47,577 nucleotides of DNA from the NCBI GenBank assembly GCA_018240685.1, contig JAFEFG010000027.1, positions 1-47,577 of the forward strand. The letters run 5' to 3'. Positions 7,635 to 15,616 of the stretch are shown here, piece by piece. Numbering within the stretch: position 1 is the first letter of the stretch; each line of letters opens with the position of its first letter. The translations under genes and the position numbers were made by a program. A model generated the notes under the pieces. The model did not search any database and was not told where the DNA came from. It saw nothing but the letters and a program-made list of their open reading frames with translations. Origin of the DNA: Pseudomonadota bacterium. Its GTDB lineage: Bacteria > Pseudomonadota > Alphaproteobacteria > Reyranellales > Reyranellaceae.

Positions 7635-8548
7635 GCGCCGCGCAGCCTCGGATCGAGGACGGCGTTCATCAGATCCGCCAGGGTGGTGAGGCCGATATAG
7701 ATGACGGCGAGCACCAGGACGACCGACTGAACGACCGGGAAGTCGTTCTTGGCGATGCTTTCCCAGGCGAGGAAGCCGACGCCGTGCAGGGCGAAGATCT
7801 GCTCGATCACGATCGAGCCGCCCAGCATGAACCCGAGCTGAACTGCGGCGATGGCCACCACCGGGATCGCGGCGTTGCGTAGCGCGTGCTTGAGGATGAT
7901 GGAGGCGCGCGACAGGCCCTTGGCCCGCGCGGTGCGGATATAGTCGGAGCCCATGGCCTGGATCATGCCCGCCCGCGTCAGCCGGGTGAGGGCGGGGATT
8001 GCCGAAAAAGCCAGCACGACAGCGGGCATCACGAAGCCTTCCCAGGAGTCGGTGCCCGAGATCGGCAGCCATCCGAGCTTCAGGCCGAACAGGATCATCA
8101 GCAGCAGGCCGAGCCAGAACGAGGGCATCGCCTGGCCGAGCAGGGCCACGAGCTGCACGACCCGGTCGAAGGAGGTGTTCTCGCGGACGGCGGCCAGGAT
8201 GCCGAGCGGCAACGAGACCAGGAGCGCGATCAACAGGCCGCTGATGCCGAGGGTCAGCGTGACCGGCATGCGCTCGCCGATCAGGGCCGACACGCGCGAC
8301 TTGAAGAAATAGCTCTCGCCCAGATCGCCCATGGCGGCACGGCCGGCCCAGTCGAAGAACTGCGTGACCAGCGGTCGATCGAGGCCATAGGCCTTGCGCA
8401 CCGCCTCGACATCGGCCTGCGTGGCATTGGGACCGGCGATCGAGATGGCGAGATCGCCCGACAGGCGGGTCATGATGAAAGCGAGGACCATCACCGTCGC
8501 CGCGACGAGCAGCGCGACGATCAGTCGGCGAACAAGAAACCGAAGCAT
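7631..8548 (-). CDS. ABC transporter permease, DppB/OppB type
   Basis: First gene of the minus-strand importer operon. The 305-residue inner-membrane protein begins MLRFLVRRLI, the usual DppB N-terminus, then has the RLSGD region with the YGLDRPLVTQF motif (about 52-62), a periplasmic loop, and the BPD_transp coupling segment DYIRTARAKGLSRASIILKHA. About six membrane helices are visible. The open frame extends upstream of 8548 without family similarity, so the ATG at 8548 is preferred. Downstream genes follow with 4-bp overlaps, ordering the operon DppB-DppC-DppD-DppF with no binding protein included. Confidence 0.92.
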   Translation of the reverse strand: MLRFLVRRLIVALLVAATVMVLAFIMTRLSGDLAISIAGPNATQADVEAVRKAYGLDRPLVTQFFDWAGRAAMGDLGESYFFKSRVSALIGERMPVTLTLGISGLLIALLVSLPLGILAAVRENTSFDRVVQLVALLGQAMPSFWLGLLLMILFGLKLGWLPISGTDSWEGFVMPAVVLAFSAIPALTRLTRAGMIQAMGSDYIRTARAKGLSRASIILKHALRNAAIPVVAIAAVQLGFMLGGSIVIEQIFALHGVGFLAWESIAKNDFPVVQSVVLVLAVIYIGLTTLADLMNAVLDPRLRGA

Positions 8549-8684
8549 GTGCGGTCCTGAGCTTAGAGCGGTTCGTTGCGGAAGGCGACCATGCGAATCC
8601 CGCGCCAATTGACGCCGGGGGACGGTGAACAAACAATCACGCCGGGACCTTGGCGAGCGCGCGTTGCTCCTATATGGGGGAAGT

Positions 8685-9128
8685 ATGCCGGTCTTCACCA
8701 ACCCGCGGCGGACGCCCAGTTTCGGTGTTGCGCCATCGCTGGAGGATATCGAGGTCATCGCCGCCGAGGCGCTGGCGACGATTCCGGAAGAGTTCCGTCG
8801 GCATGTCGGCAATGTCCGCATCCAGGTCGACGACTTCCCGTCCGACGAGGTCGAGAAGGCGATGGAACTCGAGACGCCGTTCGACGTTCTCGGTCTCTAC
8901 CAGGGTGTGTCCATGGCAGAGCGCGGCGCCGGCCACGTCGCCAACGACATCGACCGCATCTACCTCTACCGCCGACCGATCCTCGACTATTGGTGCGAAT
9001 CGGAAGAAGACCTGCCGCATATCGTGCGTCACGTGCTGATCCACGAGATCGGCCATCACTTCGGCCTCAGCGACGACGACATGGACGCCATCGAGGCAAA
9101 GGCCGAGGAAGAGTCGCGTCGCGCCTGA
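8685..9128 (+). CDS. Small zincin-like metallopeptidase (PF06262/DUF1025 type)
   Basis: A 147-residue protein of the MMP1-like zincin family found next to diverse genes in alpha- and actinobacteria; its substrates are not established. The key motif is HEIGHHFGLSD, giving zinc ligands His120 and His124, catalytic Glu121 and third ligand Asp130. It has no signal peptide, so it should be cytosolic. The ATG at 8685 is preceded by GGGGGAAG. A TATATG element at 8671-8676 sits unusually close to this start. An in-frame start further upstream would add 20 residues lacking family similarity. It is convergent with the glycosylase gene, 17 bp away. Confidence 0.85.
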   Translation: MPVFTNPRRTPSFGVAPSLEDIEVIAAEALATIPEEFRRHVGNVRIQVDDFPSDEVEKAMELETPFDVLGLYQGVSMAERGAGHVANDIDRIYLYRRPILDYWCESEEDLPHIVRHVLIHEIGHHFGLSDDDMDAIEAKAEEESRRA

Positions 9129-9145
9129 AGCGCGACGGCGAACGC

Positions 9146-9667
9146 CTAGCCGCTCCGTTCGCGCCGCTGGCGCCGTTCCATCACGAAGGCCGCGGCCTCG
9201 CGCCAGGGCTTGAGGGTCCAGAAGGAGCGGGCGCGGCCCGACGGCGAGGCCAGCACGAAGACCGTCGCGCCCTCGAGCGGCTCGGCCTGCCGGCCGTAGG
9301 CGGGCGACTTGACGCCGAGGGCGAGGGAGGCGGCGTTCTTGCTGGTGAAGGCGATGGCGGCCGGCCGGAACTTGCGGAGCTTTGTGTGCAGCGATTTCAC
9401 GTCCATGGCGTGCGAGCTCAGCTCGTGGTCGGAGCCGTACTCGGTCTTGTTGAGGTCGGTGAGGCCCAGGCGCCAGGCCAGCAGCTCGGGATAGCGCTGC
9501 GGCGGCAGCCGTTCCGGCGTCAGTCCGACCGCGTGCAGCGTTGCCCAGAAGGCGTTGCCGGGATTGGCGTAGTAGGCGCGCGCGGCGTAGGAGGCGGGGC
9601 TGGGCGCCGTGCCGCAGAAGACGAGATCGAGGCCCGGTGCCAGCAGATCGGGAACCAGATGTTTCAT
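9146..9667 (-). CDS. mug: Mug-like mismatch-specific uracil/thymine DNA glycosylase
   Basis: Base-excision repair enzyme of the uracil-DNA glycosylase superfamily, expected to remove uracil or related lesions from mismatched DNA. The 173-residue protein is close to the length of E. coli Mug. Motif 1 reads GTAPS (19-23) followed by ANPGNAFW, and motif 2 reads SPSGRAR (141-147). In E. coli Mug motif 1 is GINPG, with a catalytic Asn; here that position is Ala21, as in some other UDG families. Activity and lesion range may therefore differ. The ATG at 9667 is chosen; an in-frame GTG at 9700 would add 11 residues. No downstream partner. Confidence 0.8.
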   Translation of the reverse strand: MKHLVPDLLAPGLDLVFCGTAPSPASYAARAYYANPGNAFWATLHAVGLTPERLPPQRYPELLAWRLGLTDLNKTEYGSDHELSSHAMDVKSLHTKLRKFRPAAIAFTSKNAASLALGVKSPAYGRQAEPLEGATVFVLASPSGRARSFWTLKPWREAAAFVMERRQRRERSG

Positions 9668-9853
9668 CGGCCGCAGGCCGGAGACGGGAACGGAACGCAC
9701 GGGCGCATGCGCCGATCATGCCCCAGTCCCGGGATCCCTGACAGGCTGGCTCGGGGCTCGGGGGCGGCGGGTCTGTCGCATTAGCGAAACGCCCGGTCGC
9801 GGGGCGCTTGTCGGCCGCCGATCCTCGGGCATGATTGGTCCGGGAGGAAACAC

Positions 9854-11011
9854 ATGCACAAGATCGACGCCGCGGACGAGGCGCAGCTTCTCGCGACCAT
9901 CGACCGCTGGATCGCGCGCGACGTTGCGCCGCGCGTGAAGGAATTCGACCATGCTGACAAGTGGCCGGCCGAGATCGTCGAACAGATGAAGGAGTTCGGC
10001 CTGTTCGGCGCGACGGTGTCGCCCGAATATGGTGGGCTCGGCCTGCCGGCCGCGACCTACGCCGAGATCGTGATGCGCATCTCTTCGGTCTGGATGGCGA
10101 TCACGGGCATCTTCAATTCGCATCTGATGCTGGCACTCGCGGTGGAGAAGTTCGGGACCGAGCCGCAGAAGCGGCATTGGCTGCCGAAGTTCGCGTCGGG
10201 CGAGATCCGGGGCGGTCTGGCGCTCACCGAACCGGATGCCGGCACCGACCTGCAGGGCATCCGCATGACGGCGCGCCGCCAGGGCGACCACTACGTGATC
10301 AACGGCACCAAGACCTGGATCTCCAACGGCATCGAGGGCTCCTGCTTCGCGCTGCTGGTCAAGACGAACCCGGAGGCGCAGCCGCGCTATTCAGGCATGA
10401 GCCTCTTCATCGCGCCGAAGGGGCCGGGCTTCCGGGTCGGGCGCAAGCTCGAGAAGCTCGGCTACAAGTCGATCGATTCGGGCGAGCTCATCTTCGAGGA
10501 TTACAAGGTGCCGGCCGATCACCTGATCGGCGAGGTCGAGGGGCGCGGCTTCACCCAGGTCGCGGGCGGACTCGAACTGGGGCGCATCAACGTGGCGGCG
10601 CGCGGCGTCGGCATCGCCGAAGGCGCGCTGCGGCTGGCGACCGACTACGCCCAGATCCGCAAGACCTTCGGCAAGCCGATCTTCGAGCACCAGGCGATCG
10701 CGCTGAAGCTCGGCGAGATGGCCACCCGCGCCCGGGCCGCGCGGCTGCTGACCCTCGACGCGGCACGCGCCTTCGATCGCGGCGAGCGCTGCGACATGGA
10801 GGCGGGGATGGCCAAGTACTTCGCCTCCGAGGCGGCGCTGGAGAACAGCACCGAGTCGATGCGCATCCACGGCGCCTACGGCTACTCCAAGGAATACGAC
10901 ATCGAGCGCCTCTACCGCGACGCGCCGCTCACCTGCATCGGCGAGGGCACCAACGAGATGCAGCGCCTGATCATCGCGCGGCAATGGGTCAAGCGGAACG
11001 CCGCCACATGA
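9854..11011 (+). CDS. Acyl-CoA dehydrogenase (385 aa)
   Basis: FAD-dependent acyl-CoA dehydrogenase, catalysing alpha,beta-desaturation of an acyl-CoA and passing electrons to ETF. The length and architecture are those of short/medium-chain and glutaryl-CoA-like enzymes: N-terminal helical domain, LTEPDAGTDLQGI beta-domain motif (about 119-131), ARRQGDHYVINGTKTWISNG, the central RKTFGKPIFEHQ helix, and a C-terminal GEGTNEMQR in which Glu364 is the likely catalytic base. GGGAGG lies 7 bp before the ATG. It is the first of three genes; the next begins by a 4-bp overlap. The two CoA-transferases downstream suggest that the substrate is activated by CoA transfer; its identity is unknown. Confidence 0.93.
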   Translation: MHKIDAADEAQLLATIDRWIARDVAPRVKEFDHADKWPAEIVEQMKEFGLFGATVSPEYGGLGLPAATYAEIVMRISSVWMAITGIFNSHLMLALAVEKFGTEPQKRHWLPKFASGEIRGGLALTEPDAGTDLQGIRMTARRQGDHYVINGTKTWISNGIEGSCFALLVKTNPEAQPRYSGMSLFIAPKGPGFRVGRKLEKLGYKSIDSGELIFEDYKVPADHLIGEVEGRGFTQVAGGLELGRINVAARGVGIAEGALRLATDYAQIRKTFGKPIFEHQAIALKLGEMATRARAARLLTLDAARAFDRGERCDMEAGMAKYFASEAALENSTESMRIHGAYGYSKEYDIERLYRDAPLTCIGEGTNEMQRLIIARQWVKRNAAT

Positions 11012-12150
11012 GCGCCAGGCCGCTCGCGGGCGTGCGGGTGCTGACGCTGGAGCAGTTCGGCGCCGGCCCCTACGGCACGATGTTCCTGGCCGAGCTCGGC
11101 GCCGAGGTCATCAAGGTCGAACCGCCCGAGGGCGATCCGTCGCGCCATGTCGGGCCGCACAAGCTCGGCGGCGCCGACAGCGAATATTTCCAGGCCTGGA
11201 ACCTCGGCAAGAAGAGCGTGGCGCTCGACCTCAAGACGGCGGAGGGGCGGCGCCAGTTCGAGGCGCTGGTGAAGACCGCGGACTGCGTCGTGAACAACCT
11301 GCGCGGCACCCAGCCGGCGAAGCTCGGCATCGACTATGCGAGCCTCCGGCATCTCAAGCCGTCGATCGTCTGCCTGCACATCTCGGCCTATGGCCGCGCC
11401 AACGAGCGGGCCGACTGGCCGGGCTACGATTTCCTGATGCAGGCGGAAGCGGGGCTGATGGAACTGACGGGCGAGCCCGACGGGGCACCGACGCGCGTCG
11501 GCGTGTCGCTGATCGACAGCATGAGCGGCCTCACCGGCATCGTCGGCCTGCTGAGCTGCCTGCTGCAGGCCCGCACGACCGGCCAGGGCTGCGACGTCGA
11601 TACCTGTCTCTACGACGTCGCCATGCACCAGCTCACCTATCCGGGCGTGTGGTACCTCAACGAAGGCGACGTCTCGCCGCGCGTGCCGCGCAGCGCGCAC
11701 CTGTCGCTGGCGCCGGTCCAGACCTTTCCGACCCGCGACGGCTGGATCTTCGTCATGTGCATGACGCAGAAGTTCTGGCTGGCGTTGTGCGAGGCGATGG
11801 GCCGGCCGGATCTCGCGGCCGATCCGCGCTTCCCCGATCCGAATGCCCGCGCCCGCAACCGCGCCGAACTCACCGATGCGCTCGATCCGACGTTCCGGCA
11901 GCGCACGACGGCGGAATGGCTGGCGCGGTTCAACGGCCTGCTGCCGGCGGCGCCGGTCTATCGCCTGGATGCGGCGCTCGACAGCGCCTTCGCGCGCGCC
12001 ACCGGCATGGTCTCCTCGGTGCCGCATCCGGTGAAAGGAACCCTGCGGGTGCTGGCCAATCCGATCCGCGTCGACGGAGAGCGGCCGGTGCAGGCGGCCT
12101 GTTCGCCGCTGGGCGGCGATAACGCGACATATCTGGATGAACCGACATGA
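11008..12150 (+). CDS. Type III CoA-transferase, CaiB/BaiF family (catalytic Asp present)
   Basis: Family III CoA-transferase that moves CoA between a donor thioester and a carboxylic acid through an enzyme aspartyl thioester. The 380-residue protein shows LAELGAEVIKVEPPEGDPSRH (28-48), NLGKKSVALDLK, and the conserved region ending in CLYDVAMH, where Asp203 aligns with the catalytic Asp169 of formyl-CoA transferase. The ATG overlaps the acyl-CoA dehydrogenase stop by 4 bp (ATGA), and its own stop overlaps the next CoA-transferase start by 4 bp. Substrate unknown; the pairing with a dehydrogenase points to catabolism of a carboxylic acid. Confidence 0.9.
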   Translation: MSARPLAGVRVLTLEQFGAGPYGTMFLAELGAEVIKVEPPEGDPSRHVGPHKLGGADSEYFQAWNLGKKSVALDLKTAEGRRQFEALVKTADCVVNNLRGTQPAKLGIDYASLRHLKPSIVCLHISAYGRANERADWPGYDFLMQAEAGLMELTGEPDGAPTRVGVSLIDSMSGLTGIVGLLSCLLQARTTGQGCDVDTCLYDVAMHQLTYPGVWYLNEGDVSPRVPRSAHLSLAPVQTFPTRDGWIFVMCMTQKFWLALCEAMGRPDLAADPRFPDPNARARNRAELTDALDPTFRQRTTAEWLARFNGLLPAAPVYRLDAALDSAFARATGMVSSVPHPVKGTLRVLANPIRVDGERPVQAACSPLGGDNATYLDEPT

Positions 12151-13289
12151 AGCTCGAAGGCATCAAGGTCGTCGATCTCTCCTGGTTCCTGCCGGGGCCC
12201 TACCTCACCACGGCGCTGGCCGATCACGGCGCCGAGGTGATCAAGGTCGAGCCGCCCGACGGCGATCCGGGGCGCCACATCCGGCCGCCCGACGCGCGCA
12301 CCTCCGTGTTCTTCCGCAACATGGGCCGCGGCAAGAAGAGCGTCGTGCTGGACCTCAAGAGCGAGCAGGGCCGGGCCGACCTGTTCCGGCTCGCCTGTGC
12401 GGCCGACGTGCTGGTCGAATCCTTCCGTCCCGGCGTCGCGGCCCGCTTCGGCATCGGCTACGAGGCGGTGCGGGAAAAGAATCCCGGCATCGTCTACTGC
12501 TCGATCTCGGCCTTCGGGCAGGACGGCGCCTATCCCGGCCGTGCCGCGCACGACCTCGCGCTCGAGGCGATGACGGGCGTGCTCAGCCTGACCCTGGGCG
12601 ACGACGGCAGGCCCGCCATTCCCGGCGTTCCGGTCGCCGATGTGGTGAGCGGCCTGCATGGGCTGAGCGGCGTTCTGATGGCGCTGCTGCGCCGCCACGC
12701 GACGGGCAAGGGGGATTACATCGACGTCTCGATGCACGAGGCATTGATGGCCTCCTGCGCCAACGTGGTCGGCTCCGCCTTCGCCGAGAACCGCCAGCCC
12801 GACGTGAAGCAGCAGCGAACCACCGGGGGCTCCGCCTTCTATCGCGTCTACGACACGTCGGACGGCCGCCAGCTCGTGCTGGCGGGGCAGGAGATGAAGT
12901 TCGTGAAGAACCTGCTGGGCGCGCTCGGCAGGCCGGAGATGGCGCCGCTCTGCGAGTGGCCCGGATCGCACCAGAAGCCGGTGATGGAATTCCTGGAGGC
13001 GACCTTCCGCCAGAAGCCGCTGGCGCACTGGCTGCAATGGCTCGATACGCTCGATATCTGCTACGGGCCGGTCAACACCCTGCCCGAGGCGATCGCCGAC
13101 GCCAATCTCCTGAAGCGCGGCGCGGTCCTGGTCGACGACGAGGGCCGCCAGCACTTCGCCCCCGTCGTGCGGTTCAGGGACGAGCCGTCGCGGCCGCTCT
13201 ACCGCGAGCCGCTGCTGGGCGAGCACACGGAGGAGGTGCTCGAAGGCGTGCGCCCGCCCGAATCGCGGCCGGCTAGGAAAGCAGGCTGA
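12147..13289 (+). CDS. Type III CoA-transferase, CaiB/BaiF family (Glu at the catalytic Asp position)
   Basis: Second CaiB/BaiF protein of the operon, also 380 residues, clearly paralogous to its neighbour: ALADHGAEVIKVEPPDGDPGRH (24-45), RGKKSVVLDLK (61-71). At the position of the catalytic aspartate it reads VSMHEALM, with Glu198 instead of Asp. Glu occurs in some family members, so it may be active in a different way, or it may be the structural partner of the Asp-containing protein in a heteromer, as described for the two-subunit benzylsuccinate CoA-transferase. The start overlaps the upstream stop by 4 bp. The last 17 bp overlap the end of the convergent acyl-CoA dehydrogenase gene. Confidence 0.88.
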   Translation: MKLEGIKVVDLSWFLPGPYLTTALADHGAEVIKVEPPDGDPGRHIRPPDARTSVFFRNMGRGKKSVVLDLKSEQGRADLFRLACAADVLVESFRPGVAARFGIGYEAVREKNPGIVYCSISAFGQDGAYPGRAAHDLALEAMTGVLSLTLGDDGRPAIPGVPVADVVSGLHGLSGVLMALLRRHATGKGDYIDVSMHEALMASCANVVGSAFAENRQPDVKQQRTTGGSAFYRVYDTSDGRQLVLAGQEMKFVKNLLGALGRPEMAPLCEWPGSHQKPVMEFLEATFRQKPLAHWLQWLDTLDICYGPVNTLPEAIADANLLKRGAVLVDDEGRQHFAPVVRFRDEPSRPLYREPLLGEHTEEVLEGVRPPESRPARKAG

Positions 13290-15051
13290 CGGCCTTCGCC
13301 AGCGGCACCGGACGGTCGGACAGCAGCAGGTCCATCGCCTCCTGCTCCCACGGCGACTCGTTGAGCGACAGCGGATCCTGCGGCGCGAGGCGGTGCTCGA
13401 TCACCAGCCGCGACAGCAGCAGGCGGCGCGCGTCGCCACCCTGGGCGCCGAGCGTGGCGCCCTCCCAGGCCAGCAGCGCCGCCGACGCGGCATGATAGAG
13501 CGCGCCCGACGCCAGCCGCGCCCGCTTCTCGTGCCGGGGATCGGCGGCCACGGCCTCCACGAAGCGCTCCACCCGCTCCAGCGTTGCGCCCAGCAGGCCC
13601 TTGTACTGGCCGGGCAGGCTGCCCGAGGGCTCGTACTTGTCCTTGAGTGCCGCGGTCAGCGTCTTGTGGCCCTGCGCCTTGCCGACGGCGCGCTGCACGA
13701 CGTCGAGCGCGTTGATGTTGGAGGTGCCTTCCCACAGGGTGCCGATCTGCGCGTCACGCACCAGCCGCGCCGTCACCCATTCCTCGATGTAGCCGATGCC
13801 GCCGCGCACCTCGAGCGCCTGGCTCGCCACCGGGATGTTGTCGCGGCAGGCGCGGAACTTGTAGACCGGTGTCAGGATGCGCAGCAGGTTGGCCGCGTCG
13901 CGGTCGCCCTTGTCGGCCCGGCCCATGGCATCGGCGGAGAAGGCGTACATCGACAGCGCCTGCTCGGTCGGCAGCATGATCTTCATGAGCTGACGGCGCA
14001 GCAGCGGATACTCGGCGATCGAGCGGCCGAAGGCACGACGGCCGCGGGCGGCGGCCAGCGCCTCGTTGAGGCAGCGGCGCATCATGGCGGCGGCGCGCAC
14101 GCCGTGGCTCAGCCGCGACAGGTTCACCTGTTCCATCATCTGCTTGAAGCCGCGATCGGCTTCGCCGACGAGGTAGGCCGTGGCGCCGTCCATGATGATC
14201 TCGCCCGACGCCATCGAGCGCGTGCCGAGCTTGTCCTTGAGCCGCACGATCCGGTAGCTGTTGCGGCTGCCGTCCTCCAGCCGCCGCGGCAAGGCGAACA
14301 TGCCCAGCCCCTTCGTGCCCGGAGGCGCCCCGCGCGGCCGTGCCAGCAGCACCGCGACATCGGCATCGGCATGGCTGCAGAACCACTTCTGGCCATGGAG
14401 CTTCCAGCGTTCGACGCCGTCGGCACCGATCCCCACGCGCTCGGCCTCGGTCTCGATCGCGCCGACGTCGGAGCCGCCGGCCTTCTCGGTCATGAACTGC
14501 GTGCCCTTCAGCATGGTCGCCGGGTCGGTCGACAGCAGGCGGTCGAGCAGCAGCTTCTTGAGCGCGTCGGAACCGTAGCGCTTGATGACGAAATTGGAGG
14601 TATCGGAGACCGACACCGGGCACATGAGGCCGAACTCGGCCTGCACGAAGAGATAGGTGATGCCGTACTTGACCAGCGGATGCGCCGGCTCGGCCATCCC
14701 CAGCACGCCGGCGCGATGGCTCATCGCATGCATGCCGAACGCCTCGAAGGCGATCTTCTCCATCTCGCGATAGGAGGGATGGTAGTCGATCCAGTCCTCG
14801 TCGCGGCCGAAGCGGTCGCGCGGCTGCAGCACGGGCGGATGCTTGTCGGCGGTCTGCGCGAGATCGTCGAGGCGGTTGCCGGCGAGCTCGCCCAGCCGCT
14901 CGAAGTGGGGCGTCATCGCCTGGCGCAGCCCGGGCTCGAGATAGAGCGACAGCAGATCCTGGAACTGGCGGTCGATGGCGTAGAAGTTCTGGCCGTGCGC
15001 GTCCGGCGCGATGTAGTGGGCGCCGTGCGCCATCAAAGACATGTCGGGCAT
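13273..15051 (-). CDS. Large acyl-CoA dehydrogenase, AidB/AcdB-like (592 aa)
   Basis: FAD-dependent acyl-CoA dehydrogenase of the long subfamily with an extra C-terminal helical domain. Visible marks are LKGTQFMTEKAGGSDVGAIET (about 177-197), the FGRSIAEYPLLRRQLMKI helix, and GGIGYIEEWVTARLVRDAQI followed by LWEGTSNINALDV, where the Glu of WEGT is the expected base. The RGGIGYIEE and WEGTSNI blocks resemble AidB, a protein of the alkylation response, but typical catabolic long-form dehydrogenases share them, so the function is open. The ATG at 15051 is preceded by GGGAGGGATC on the coding strand. Its 3' end overlaps the convergent CoA-transferase by 17 bp. Confidence 0.88.
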   Translation of the reverse strand: MPDMSLMAHGAHYIAPDAHGQNFYAIDRQFQDLLSLYLEPGLRQAMTPHFERLGELAGNRLDDLAQTADKHPPVLQPRDRFGRDEDWIDYHPSYREMEKIAFEAFGMHAMSHRAGVLGMAEPAHPLVKYGITYLFVQAEFGLMCPVSVSDTSNFVIKRYGSDALKKLLLDRLLSTDPATMLKGTQFMTEKAGGSDVGAIETEAERVGIGADGVERWKLHGQKWFCSHADADVAVLLARPRGAPPGTKGLGMFALPRRLEDGSRNSYRIVRLKDKLGTRSMASGEIIMDGATAYLVGEADRGFKQMMEQVNLSRLSHGVRAAAMMRRCLNEALAAARGRRAFGRSIAEYPLLRRQLMKIMLPTEQALSMYAFSADAMGRADKGDRDAANLLRILTPVYKFRACRDNIPVASQALEVRGGIGYIEEWVTARLVRDAQIGTLWEGTSNINALDVVQRAVGKAQGHKTLTAALKDKYEPSGSLPGQYKGLLGATLERVERFVEAVAADPRHEKRARLASGALYHAASAALLAWEGATLGAQGGDARRLLLSRLVIEHRLAPQDPLSLNESPWEQEAMDLLLSDRPVPLAKAVSLLS

Positions 15052-15110
15052 GATCCCTCCCAGGATTCCAGATGCGTGGTGACTGTAGCCTCATGCTAGT
15101 GTGCGCCGCC

Positions 15111-15599
15111 ATGAGCATCGGCGTCCTGTTCGTCTGCACCGGCAACATCTGCCGCTCGCCCACCGCGGCGGGCGTGTTTCGCACAATGGCTCGCCGCGCA
15201 GGCCTGGCGCAGGCCTTCACGATCGATTCCGCAGGCACCTACGAGGGCCATGTGGGGGAAACCGCATCGCCGCTCGCCCTCGAGGTGGCCAGGCGGCGCG
15301 GCTACGACCTCTCCAGTCATCGGGCCCGGCTGTTGACCAACGCGGACATCGAGAAGTTCGACTATCCGCTCGCCATGGACCGCAGCCATCTCGTCGCCAT
15401 GCGCTGGATGGCGCCGCGCGCCTTGTCAGACCGCCCGCAGATGTTCATGAAGTTCGCCCCGCAGGCGCGTGTCGTGGAGGTTCCCGATCCCTACGGCGGG
15501 CCGGCGCAGGGCTATGAACGCGCCCTCGACCTGATCGAAGCGGGGTGTGCAGGCCTGCTTGCACATCTGAAGCCGCTGGTCCGGGTCGAGACCGTGTAG
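15111..15599 (+). CDS. Low-molecular-weight protein-tyrosine phosphatase
   Basis: Cytosolic phosphatase of the LMW-PTP family, which in bacteria dephosphorylates tyrosine kinases, exopolysaccharide regulators or other phosphoproteins. The 162-residue protein has the P-loop VCTGNICRSP with nucleophile Cys9 and Arg15, and the general acid Asp126 in DPYGG. No tyrosine kinase gene is nearby. Start: the ATG at 15111 places the P-loop at the usual N-terminal position; it has no Shine-Dalgarno, and a TAGTGT element at 15097-15102 suggests a very short or absent leader. The Bug-type gene begins 17 bp downstream, so co-transcription is possible. Confidence 0.92.
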   Translation: MSIGVLFVCTGNICRSPTAAGVFRTMARRAGLAQAFTIDSAGTYEGHVGETASPLALEVARRRGYDLSSHRARLLTNADIEKFDYPLAMDRSHLVAMRWMAPRALSDRPQMFMKFAPQARVVEVPDPYGGPAQGYERALDLIEAGCAGLLAHLKPLVRVETV

Positions 15600-15616
15600 T
15601 TGAGGGAGGAAAGTAA

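Noticed and set aside
9702..9713. Palindrome GGCGCATGCGCC upstream of the acyl-CoA dehydrogenase
   Set aside because: A 12-bp GC palindrome without promoter context; likely chance, and 140 bp from the gene.
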